Assembly: GCF_000600085.1 (NCBI RefSeq)
Contig: NZ_CP006821.1
Coordinates: forward strand, 1,550,001-1,614,000
Direction: 5' to 3'
Origin: Helicobacter pylori oki112
GTDB taxonomy: Bacteria > Campylobacterota > Campylobacteria > Campylobacterales > Helicobacteraceae
DNA: 64,000 nucleotides
In this document: positions 17,416-24,920 of the stretch, piece after piece
Layout: every line of letters starts with the position of its first letter
Numbering within the stretch: position 1 is the stretch's first letter
Notes under the pieces: generated by a model
What the model was told of the DNA's origin: nothing
Seen by the model: only the letters and a program-made list of their open reading frames with translations
The model's database searches: none
Translations under genes and position numbers: made by a program

Positions 17416-17430
17416 TTTTTTTTTTTTTTT
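17416..17430 (+). repeat. T15 homopolymer in the fecA3 upstream region
   Basis: Fifteen consecutive T (A15 on the fecA3 coding strand) lie in the 335-bp region between rocF and fecA3. Tracts of this length in H. pylori intergenic regions vary by slipped-strand mispairing and change promoter strength. The rest of the gap (17257-17591) shows no gene. Confidence 0.8.
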
Positions 17431-17591
17431 GATTTCGCTTGGTTTTAGTAGAAAATACCCATTTTTGACACACAACGAGCTTGCATGCGTTCTCAAAACA
17501 CACAAGGTATTTTTTGACGCTAAAAGCGGTTTAACTTTCCATCTAAACACTGCCCCTTTTTCAACTTTTTATCGTTTGGTTTGAAAAGCGA

Positions 17592-18560
17592 TCAGTAACT
17601 CATCGCAAAAGAGTGCTTCTTATCTTTAATTTTACAGCTATTGATGATGAGATCCAAGATTTCTAAAACCTGCTTTTCTTCTTCGTTATTGTGTTTGGTG
17701 CTCACCGTGGGGTTGTATTCGGTTACCTCAACGGCTCTTAATCTGTCTTTAAAGCTTTCTAAAAGCAAGCCCAGTAATTGCTTTAATTCATCAAAACTCA
17801 GCCCGTTATTTTCACGCACGCCGGTAGAAGTGAAAAGCTTGCCATCCATAATGTCTAAATCTAGACTAAGATAAATAATATCCACCGCTTTTAACAATTC
17901 TTTGGTTTTTTGAACCACTTCTTGCATGTTTTCTCTTATCGCTTCCACGCTAAATAAAGGGATTTGCAATTCCTTAATCACATCTCTTTCGCTCTGTTCG
18001 GTGCTTCTTACCCCAAAATACACCAAACATTTAGGATCAATTTCTAACGCTCCCTTTTCTAACCCCAAAGAGCAGAGCTTTTGCCATGCCTTTTCTTCGC
18101 TCTCGCTCATGCGATTGAACCCGCTACGGACACGATTTAAAACCATGCCCAAAGGCATGCCGTGGATATGCTTTGAATCGCTGTCATAAGCCGTATGAAT
18201 ATCCGCATGCGCGTCTAAATACAAAATCCCTATTTTTTTGTCCTTATGAACGCTCCTAAAGGCTTGGAAAATCCCAAACATGTTCGCATGCTCTGAGCTT
18301 AAAATCAAAGGAAATTCTTTTTTCTCAAACACTTCTCGCATGCAAGGGATCAAATTTTCTTTACAAAAAAGGTAGTAATCTTCAAAATTCTTAGCGTATC
18401 TAAACTCTTTATAAAGCACGCACCGCTCTTGAATGATTGTTTGCATGCCTTTAATCACATCGCCATGCGTTGTGCTTAAAGCTTCTCTCAAACGCCTAAC
18501 CCCTTTATCGGTGCCTCTTTTTGACGCTCCTAATTCCGCTTCCAATCCTACTAAAATCAT
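17592..18560 (-). CDS. rocF: arginase RocF
   Basis: RocF hydrolyses arginine to ornithine and urea, feeding urease-based acid resistance and depleting host arginine. The 322-residue protein has the ureohydrolase metal motifs: SSEHA (about 88-92), DAHADIHT (about 124-131) and SLDLDIMDG (about 231-239), binding a binuclear metal centre that is cobalt-preferring in H. pylori according to published work. The stretch around residues 150-165 matches the Helicobacter-specific insert region in length. Divergent from ald. Ortholog of HP1399. Confidence 0.96.
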   Translation of the reverse strand: MILVGLEAELGASKRGTDKGVRRLREALSTTHGDVIKGMQTIIQERCVLYKEFRYAKNFEDYYLFCKENLIPCMREVFEKKEFPLILSSEHANMFGIFQAFRSVHKDKKIGILYLDAHADIHTAYDSDSKHIHGMPLGMVLNRVRSGFNRMSESEEKAWQKLCSLGLEKGALEIDPKCLVYFGVRSTEQSERDVIKELQIPLFSVEAIRENMQEVVQKTKELLKAVDIIYLSLDLDIMDGKLFTSTGVRENNGLSFDELKQLLGLLLESFKDRLRAVEVTEYNPTVSTKHNNEEEKQVLEILDLIINSCKIKDKKHSFAMSY

Positions 18561-18726
18561 TGTATAACTCCTTCAAATCCCCTCTAATGATCTCTATTCT
18601 AAATCAAAATTAACAACCAATTATCAATAAGCAAATGGATAATAAATAGAACAATTTCATTGTGTAAAAGAGTAAAACCATTCAAGTTTTTGACAGAAAA
18701 ACACTACAAATATCTTATTGAGCGAA

Positions 18727-18732
18727 TATAAT
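18727..18732 (+). promoter_or_regulatory. -10 box of ald
   Basis: TATAAT, 31 nt before the ald ATG at 18764. An AAAGGA ribosome binding site lies at about 18753-18758. The remainder of the 203-bp rocF-ald gap is AT-rich without recognisable genes. Confidence 0.55.
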
Positions 18733-18763
18733 CATAACTGACACTACTATTTAAAGGATTAAC

Positions 18764-19906
18764 ATGACTATTGGGCTAGTCAAAGAAAGCATGGATTTAG
18801 AATCACGAGTGGCTTTGGTGCCTGATGATGTGGCGCTAATCGTTCAAAAGGGCGTGGAGGTTTTAGTAGAAAATCATGCCGGTGCTAATAGCGGTTATAG
18901 CAACGAAGCGTATGAGAGCGTGGGGGCTAAAATCGTGGATTCTAAAACAGCGTGGGGGCAAGATTTGGTGGTCAAATGCAAAGAGCCTTTAGAGCATGAA
19001 TACCCTTTGTTGAAAGAAAAAGCCACGCTGTTTAGTTACTTGGATTTAGCGTATCAAAAAAGCTTGTGCGAAATGTTTATAGATAAAAAAATCACTTCCA
19101 TTTGCACTGAAACTATTGCCGGGCCTAAAAACGACTACCCTATTTTAGCGCCTATGAGCGTGGTCGCTGGGAGGTTGGCTGCGCATTTAGTCCAGCATTA
19201 TTTACTGGCTTTAGAGCATGTTAAGGGCTTTATGGGTAAGGGGGTCATGCTAGGGGGTTTGTCGGGTGCGCAAAGGGCTAAAATTGTCGTAGTTGGGGGC
19301 GGTGTGGTTGGCATGGAGAGCGCGAAAGTTTTAAGCCAAATGGGGGCTAAAGTAACGATTTTAGAATTAGACTACGCTAAATTACAAAACCACCCCTATT
19401 ACCATTTGTATGATTTAGAAGTTTTAAGCGTGAATGAAGCCAATATCATTCAGGCTTTAAATGGAGCGGTGGGGCTAGTGGGAGCGGTGCTAGTTACAGC
19501 GAGCCAAACCCCTAAAGTGATTTTAAGAAGGCATTTAAAACGCATGCAAAAACAAGGGGTAGTGATAGATGTGGCTTGCGATTTAGGGGGGTGCATAGAG
19601 ACCATACACCAGACAAGCCATTCTAACCCGGTGTATGTGGAAGAGGGTTTGTTGCATTATGGCGTGCCGAACATGCCAGGGATTGTCGCTAAAACAAGCT
19701 CTGTGGCTTATAGCCATGCGAGCGTGCCGTATTTGTTGTATTATTTAGAGCATGGCTTGAAAGGTTTTTTAATAGCCAACACTAAAATCGTGGCAAACAC
19801 CCTTGGAGGCTTGAGCGCTTATAACGGCTATATCACCCAAGAAGGCATCGCTAAAACCTTCAATCTAGCGTTCAAATCGCCTTTAGAGATTTTAAAGGAG
19901 CTTTAA
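18764..19906 (+). CDS. ald: alanine dehydrogenase
   Basis: Ald oxidatively deaminates L-alanine to pyruvate with NAD+, letting the cell use alanine as a carbon source. The 380-residue protein has the N-terminal AlaDH/PNT catalytic domain (TIGLVKE start, about 1-135) and a Rossmann domain with GGGVVGMESA (about 177-186), followed by the second catalytic stretch with YGVPNMPG. Length is close to the usual 370-380. It follows rocF divergently, so two amino-acid catabolism genes share the intergenic region. Ortholog of HP1398. Confidence 0.95.
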   Translation: MTIGLVKESMDLESRVALVPDDVALIVQKGVEVLVENHAGANSGYSNEAYESVGAKIVDSKTAWGQDLVVKCKEPLEHEYPLLKEKATLFSYLDLAYQKSLCEMFIDKKITSICTETIAGPKNDYPILAPMSVVAGRLAAHLVQHYLLALEHVKGFMGKGVMLGGLSGAQRAKIVVVGGGVVGMESAKVLSQMGAKVTILELDYAKLQNHPYYHLYDLEVLSVNEANIIQALNGAVGLVGAVLVTASQTPKVILRRHLKRMQKQGVVIDVACDLGGCIETIHQTSHSNPVYVEEGLLHYGVPNMPGIVAKTSSVAYSHASVPYLLYYLEHGLKGFLIANTKIVANTLGGLSAYNGYITQEGIAKTFNLAFKSPLEILKEL

Positions 19907-20174
19907 AAAATAAGCTTTAGCAAGGGTTTTAAAGGCCGCTTTAGGGTAAAGGTTTTTCTTTAGCCTAAGAAAGCTTTAAGCATAGATTCCTTAAAATCTT
20001 TCCACATTTAGCCTTTAATAGTTTTTGTTAAATTTTTGACGGTTACAGAAACACACAAACACTCTTCTTTTGAACCTGTTTGACGGTTACAGAAACACAC
20101 AAAAATCCCTTTTTTCCTTGTTGTTAAAACTACAAATAAGACTGAATGATATTTTGATGTTTTAAGGAGTTTTT
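19907..20174 (+). other. 268-bp gene-free gap with hairpin and direct repeats
   Basis: No reading frame of interest is seen. An 11-bp stem with one mismatch (19941-19951 with 19958-19968, GTTTTT loop) may end ald transcription, though no U-run follows. Farther on lie two identical 25-bp direct repeats (listed separately). An AAGGAG ribosome binding site before ATG 20175 ends the region. Confidence 0.5.
20035..20103 (+). repeat. pair of perfect 25-bp direct repeats upstream of the alcohol dehydrogenase gene
   Basis: Copies at 20035-20059 and 20079-20103 are identical, beginning TTTGACGGTTACAG and ending in AAACACACAAA, with start-to-start distance 44 bp (about four helical turns). They lie 70-140 bp before the start codon. 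They could be paired operator sites or the residue of a small duplication. Confidence 0.85.
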
Positions 20175-21271
20175 ATGCATAACGCTTGCAATTGTAACAG
20201 CCAACGAGTGCCTTTTAAAGGTTTTGCGATAGACAACAAAGACGGGAAGTTCCACAAATGGGAGCATAGCCGCCATGCCATGGGCGAATACGATGTTGTC
20301 ATTGACACCCATTTTTCAGGAATTTGTCATACGGATATTCACTTCGCTCATAGCGATTGGTTGCCTGGAATTTATCCTATGGTGCCTGGGCATGAGATTG
20401 CTGGGGTGGTGAGCGCGGTTGGCTCTAAGGTAACGAAGTTTAAAGTAGGCGATCACGCTGGAGTGGGTTGCATGGTAAATTCTTGCGGTGAGTGTCATAC
20501 CTGTAAGCATGAACACCAAGAACAATGGTGCGAAAACAACAAAACCATTTACACTTACAGCTGGGAAGATTCTTTCCACAATAATGAGCCTACTTATGGC
20601 GGGTATTCTAACAATATCGTGGTGAGCGAAAACTTTGTGATTTCTATCCCTAAAGAAGCCCCATTAGACAAAGTGGCCCCTTGCTTTGCGCGGGCATTAC
20701 CGTGTATTCGCCTTTGAAATTTTCTAAAGTTACTAAAGGCTCTAAAGTGGGTATCGCTGGTTTTGGCGGGTTGGGGCATATGGCTTTAAAATACGCCGTG
20801 GCTATGGGAGCGCAAGTGAGCGTGTTCGCAAGGAACGACAAGAAAAAACAAATGGCTCAAAAACTAGGCGCGACTAACTTTTATACAAGCGTAGAAGAAT
20901 GCAAAGAAAAATTTGATCTAATCATTTCTAGTATTCCCACGCAATATGACTTGCTCGCTTACACGAAATTATTAAAATATGGCGGTGAAGTGGCGATTGT
21001 GGGTATCCCTCCAAAAGATCCGAAAAGGAATTTGGATTTTGGCGATTTGGTGCTGTTTTCAGGCAATCATAAGGTTTATGGCTCTTGGATTGGGGGCGTG
21101 AAAGAAACCCAAGAAATGATGGATTTTTCCATCAAGCATGGCATTTACCCTGAGATTGAGCTAGTTACCGGTCAAGAAATTGATGCGACTTGGGACAAAC
21201 TCTTAAACGGGCAAGGGAATTTCCGCTATGTGATTGATATGAAAAAATCCATGGAAAATTTTAAGAAATAA
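20175..21271 (+). pseudogene. zinc-dependent alcohol dehydrogenase (cinnamyl-alcohol type), broken by a 1-nt frameshift
   Basis: Two frames make one MDR alcohol dehydrogenase. The first (20175-20717) has the catalytic zinc site GICHTD and GHE and the structural-zinc cysteines CGECHTC plus a fourth Cys. The second (from 20681) carries the Rossmann motif GFGGLGH and the C-terminus. They join if one base is added at the CCCC run 20677-20680, giving VAPLLCAGIT and about 365 residues. The family reduces aldehydes with NADPH; H. pylori HP1104 is the characterised CAD-like member. In 26695 HP1104 is not next to ald, so either the locus moved or this is a second copy. The short C4 run makes phase variation less likely than decay or a read error. 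Confidence 0.85.
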
Positions 21272-21279
21272 ACCCCAAA

Positions 21280-21304
21280 AACCCCTAAATTAGGGGTTCT
21301 TTTC
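21280..21304 (+). terminator. terminator after the alcohol dehydrogenase gene
   Basis: AACCCCTAA and TTAGGGGTT form a tight hairpin (21280-21298) followed by CTTTTCT, 9 nt after the stop codon. Confidence 0.75.
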
Positions 21305-21351
21305 TGTCTGCTCTAACAAAAACCATGCGTCTTAATGTATAGAAATATTTC

Positions 21352-21386
21352 AAAAAAAAAAAAAAAACACTTTTTAATGTTATAAT
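21352..21386 (+). promoter_or_regulatory. promoter of the DUF262 gene with an A16 tract at the -35 position
   Basis: Sixteen A (21352-21367) lie 13 bp before a perfect TATAAT (21381-21386), so a -35 element at normal spacing would fall inside the tract. Length changes would alter spacing and promoter strength. The TATAAT sits 27 nt before the ATG. Confidence 0.7.
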
Positions 21387-21413
21387 CTACCCTAAATCAT
21401 ACAAGGGGTTTTT

Positions 21414-23126
21414 ATGGCAAAAATTGAAAGCAAAGATTCTCACTTAAGAGATATTTTAAAAGACGAACTCTACTATCAAATCCCTATCTACCAACGCCCT
21501 TACCAATGGACAGAAGAAAACTGCGAAAAGCTTTTAGACGATTTGTTTTTTAATTATGAAGACGACAGAGAAAGCGATTATTTTTGCGGCTCATTAGTCT
21601 TAATTGCAATCAGCGAAGATTCTAAAGCCAAAACCTATGATGTTGTGGATGGCCAGCAACGCTTAAGCACTTTCATTCTGCTCGCAAAAGTTTTAGCCAC
21701 CCTTTATTCTGAGCGTTTAACTGAAGAGAGCAAAGACTATTTACAAGAGAGCTTGAATGGTAGGTATGGGAAAAAAGATCGGTTGAATTTTAACGCTATA
21801 GGGTTTAATTCTAAAAAAGATTTTCAATACGCCTTAACTTCTTTCAATGATGCTCCTGTAAGCAACAATAAGAATAATTACCTAAAAAATGCGATTTGTT
21901 TAAAAAACTATCTCAAAAAAAAAGAGATTGAAGACATTAACGATTTCATTGAGTGGCTGTATTTTAAGGTCGTATTCATCACCATCACTTGCCCTGATGC
22001 AGACAAGGCGTTAAGGATTTTTAATGTTTTAAACGCTAGAGGTTTGGCTTTGAATGCGACGGATATTTTTAAGGGGGAATTGTTAAAACACGCTAAAGAA
22101 CATGAACAAGAAGAATTTGTGTCTCGTTGGAATGATCTGTATCAAAAATGCTCGGACAATGACTTAAAGATAGAAACCTTATTCAGCTGGTATTTAACCT
22201 ATCTCAATCCGGTAACTTCTAAAGAAAAAATGGAAAAAAGGCTTGTTACTTGGTTTAAAAATCTTAATAAAACCCCATTAGAATACCTTAAGGGCGTAGA
22301 AGATTTTTACAACGCTTATTGTGAGGCGTTAGAAATGCAAGACCGACACGCCTACTTGCTCTCGTATAAAGACGATGATTATTTATGCGTTATTTTGTGC
22401 ACCAGTTTGTTGCACCGCTATAGCGATCAAGATATAGAGGCTTTAAAGGAATTGTTAGTCAAGTTTTACTACCAAGATTGGGTTGCAGGGAAGACAAGCT
22501 ACACACGCAACCAAACTTGTTGCAACATCATCAATACCCTAAAGGAAAAGAAAAGCGTAGAGAGCATCGCTTCTATTGTGAAAAAATATTTTAAGGATAA
22601 AAATATCACGCAACGCTTTAAAGAAAACCTGCAAGACAGCAACTTATACACAAAATTCTACTTCACTGGCAAATCTGGCAAAAAAAATTCATGGCTCAAA
22701 CCCATTCTCATTTTAGTGGAATATTTCATGAGCGATAACGCCAACCCCGCTTACATTAAAATGGATGACGATTTTCATGTTGAACGCATTTTGCCCCAAA
22801 ACACCGATCCTTCAAGCCAGTGGGTTAAAGACTTTAGCGAAGAAGAAAGGGAATTATACACGCATTCTTTAGCCAATCTCACGCTTTTAGGGGGTAAGAA
22901 AAACACCAAAGCTTTAAGCCAGGCTTTAAACCAAGATTTCAAAGAGAAAAAAGAAATCTATATGGGGAAACCTATCGCACTAGACAATAAGAAAACTTTT
23001 AAGGTGATGGATTGCTATGATATGACTAAAAACGATGTGTGTCGCTACACAGAATGGACGCCCAAAAGCTTAGAAAAAAGAAAAGAAGAGCTGATTGAAA
23101 TCATTGAGGGCATTCTAACGCTCTAG
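21414..23126 (+). CDS. DUF262 and DUF1524 protein, GmrSD-like putative DNA-modification-dependent nuclease
   Basis: The 570-residue protein has an N-terminal DUF262 domain: YQIPIYQRPYQW (about 22-33) and the hallmark DGQQRL in VVDGQQRLSTF (about 79-89), a ParB-like nucleotide-hydrolysing fold. Its C-terminal DUF1524 domain shows HVERILPQN (about 453) and HSLANLTLLGGKKN (about 481), the His-Me finger pattern. Fused DUF262-DUF1524 proteins are GmrSD-type: type IV restriction of modified phage DNA. Activity here is inferred. An AAGGGG precedes the ATG. The gene stands alone in an accessory joint between the alcohol dehydrogenase and horL and may correspond to HP1397. Confidence 0.82.
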   Translation: MAKIESKDSHLRDILKDELYYQIPIYQRPYQWTEENCEKLLDDLFFNYEDDRESDYFCGSLVLIAISEDSKAKTYDVVDGQQRLSTFILLAKVLATLYSERLTEESKDYLQESLNGRYGKKDRLNFNAIGFNSKKDFQYALTSFNDAPVSNNKNNYLKNAICLKNYLKKKEIEDINDFIEWLYFKVVFITITCPDADKALRIFNVLNARGLALNATDIFKGELLKHAKEHEQEEFVSRWNDLYQKCSDNDLKIETLFSWYLTYLNPVTSKEKMEKRLVTWFKNLNKTPLEYLKGVEDFYNAYCEALEMQDRHAYLLSYKDDDYLCVILCTSLLHRYSDQDIEALKELLVKFYYQDWVAGKTSYTRNQTCCNIINTLKEKKSVESIASIVKKYFKDKNITQRFKENLQDSNLYTKFYFTGKSGKKNSWLKPILILVEYFMSDNANPAYIKMDDDFHVERILPQNTDPSSQWVKDFSEEERELYTHSLANLTLLGGKKNTKALSQALNQDFKEKKEIYMGKPIALDNKKTFKVMDCYDMTKNDVCRYTEWTPKSLEKRKEELIEIIEGILTL

Positions 23127-23136
23127 GGACGCGCCC

Positions 23137-23865
23137 CTAGAAAGTGAACACATAATTCACATACCATGAATACACGCGCCTAAACCCTATATCCAAATTT
23201 TTTGCAGTGATATAGGGGTTTTTCTTTAGCATGGGGAATTTCACGCCCGCTTCAATGCTGGAATGCTTTAAGATCCTTAAGCGAGCCCCCACATTGAATA
23301 AAAATTGGAAAGACGTGGCTTTTTTGCTCACAAGGGCTTGCTCCACTAAAATGCCCTCAAAGCTCGGCGTCGCCATAAGCCATGAATTGCCGGCTAATTG
23401 TATCCCGCCAAAAGCCCCCAAACTCATGATGCCATTGTTAATGACATTAACCATCAAGTCCATAGCCCCCCCATAAGTGAGCATGTTTGGCTCAAAGGTT
23501 TTGGGATCAGCAAGGCTCGTTAAGCGATTGATTTCTTGTTTCCCAAGAATTTGACCCGCCAATTGCGCCACTTCGCTGTTATAATTAGGGTTTTTAAGCC
23601 TAATAGAATTGGCATGAGCGTAGTCAAAAAACCCATAAAGGCGCAAGCCAAAGTGTTTTTCAAAGAAAAATTGATACCCTAAAAGCGCGTCAAAGCCCTT
23701 GATCGTAGCGTTAGTGGCTTGTTTTTGAGAATTAATATCCGCATGCATTTGGGCTTGCCCTTGCAAATAACCCGCTCCTAAAAAAACGCCATTACCATCC
23801 ATAGCTAATAGCGCGTTCATAGAAACAATCAAAGCTAATAAAGATTGAGAAAAAAATTTTTTCAT
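23137..23865 (-). CDS. horL: outer membrane protein of the Hor family (HorL)
   Basis: A signal peptide (about residues 1-21, ending LLAMDG) is followed by GVFLGAGYLQGQAQ, the common N-terminal strand of H. pylori Hop/Hor proteins. The C-terminus alternates hydrophobic residues and ends YSWYVNYVFTF, the BamA recognition pattern of outer membrane barrels. At 242 residues it matches HP1395 (HorL) in size and position next to nadK. The function of Hor proteins is mostly unknown. It converges on the DUF262 gene with only 10 bp between stops. Confidence 0.85.
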   Translation of the reverse strand: MKKFFSQSLLALIVSMNALLAMDGNGVFLGAGYLQGQAQMHADINSQKQATNATIKGFDALLGYQFFFEKHFGLRLYGFFDYAHANSIRLKNPNYNSEVAQLAGQILGKQEINRLTSLADPKTFEPNMLTYGGAMDLMVNVINNGIMSLGAFGGIQLAGNSWLMATPSFEGILVEQALVSKKATSFQFLFNVGARLRILKHSSIEAGVKFPMLKKNPYITAKNLDIGFRRVYSWYVNYVFTF

Positions 23866-24039
23866 GTGTGATTCCTTAACATAATGTTTACATTCTTAAA
23901 AAGAATACCCAAAAAACAATTAAAAAAGTTTAAAAAATGAAACATTAACCACAATAAAAACTTTTCATGAACTTTACACAAGATGATAAAAAAGCAATTA
24001 AAACCCCCTTTTTTTAAAATTTTGTTTCAAGCTTTAAGC

Positions 24040-24045
24040 TACAAT
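24040..24045 (+). promoter_or_regulatory. -10 box of nadK suggesting a leaderless mRNA
   Basis: TACAAT ends six bases before the ATG at 24052, so the expected transcription start is the A of that ATG. No Shine-Dalgarno precedes it. The rest of the horL-nadK gap (23866-24039) is AT-rich with no gene. Confidence 0.5.
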
Positions 24046-24051
24046 ATACGC

Positions 24052-24906
24052 ATGAAAGATTCACATCAAACTATCGGCGTGTTTGTGCGGCCTACCCATT
24101 ATCAAAACCCTCTTTTTGAAAAGCTAGAGCGAGCTAAAGAATGGGTTTTAAAGCTTTTAGAAGATGAAGGGTTTGGAAGCTTTATGATTGATAGCCTTGA
24201 TGGAGCAAAAGATGAACGATTGATAGAAAAAGCCTATGCGTTTTTATGTTTAGGGGGCGATGGCACGATTTTAGGGGCTTTAAGAATGACGCATTCTTAC
24301 AATAAGCCATGTTTTGGGGTTAGAATAGGGAATTTAGGGTTTTTGAGTGCGGTTGAATTGAATGGCTTGAAAGGTTTCTTACAAGATCTCAAGCAAGATA
24401 GGATCAAATTAGAAGAGCATTTGGCTTTAGAGGGCCGTATTGGGAAAACCTCTTTTTATGCGATCAATGAAATTGTGATCGCCAAAAAAAAAGCTTTAGG
24501 GGTTTTAGACATCCAAGCTTATGCGGGTCATACGCCCTTTAACACCTATAAAGGCGATGGGCTTATCATTGCCACGCCCCTAGGCTCGACCGCTTATAAT
24601 TTGAGCGCTCATGGGCCGATTGTGCATGCTTTAAGCCAGAGCTATATTTTAACGCCCTTGTGCGATTTCTCTTTAACGCAACGCCCTTTAGTGCTAGGAG
24701 CGGAATTTTGTTTGAATTTTTGCGCTCATGAAGACGCTCTTGTGGTCATTGATGGGCAAGCCACCTATGATTTAAAAGCCAACCAACCCCTATACATCCA
24801 AAAAAGCCCCACGACCACCAAGCTCTTACAAAAAAATTCAAGGGATTATTTTAAAGTGCTTAAAGAAAAGCTCTTATGGGGGGAAAGCCCTAGCAAAAAA
24901 AGATAA
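24052..24906 (+). CDS. nadK: NAD kinase
   Basis: NadK phosphorylates NAD to NADP using ATP or polyphosphate. The protein has the family motifs GGDGTILGA (about 65-73) and PLGSTAYNLSAHGP (about 173-186), and an NE pair in the NAD site (FYAINEIVI). The frame is open from 23983, but the first 23 residues do not look like family sequence. The ATG at 24052 gives 284 residues, the usual size, with a -10 box six bases upstream. It heads a tight run nadK-recN-NFACT gene. Ortholog of HP1394. Confidence 0.92.
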   Translation: MKDSHQTIGVFVRPTHYQNPLFEKLERAKEWVLKLLEDEGFGSFMIDSLDGAKDERLIEKAYAFLCLGGDGTILGALRMTHSYNKPCFGVRIGNLGFLSAVELNGLKGFLQDLKQDRIKLEEHLALEGRIGKTSFYAINEIVIAKKKALGVLDIQAYAGHTPFNTYKGDGLIIATPLGSTAYNLSAHGPIVHALSQSYILTPLCDFSLTQRPLVLGAEFCLNFCAHEDALVVIDGQATYDLKANQPLYIQKSPTTTKLLQKNSRDYFKVLKEKLLWGESPSKKR

Positions 24907-24920
24907 AAAGGGTAAAAAAC

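Noticed and set aside
23983-24051. Upstream start for nadK
   Set aside because: Adds 23 residues foreign to the family and lies upstream of the -10 box at 24040.
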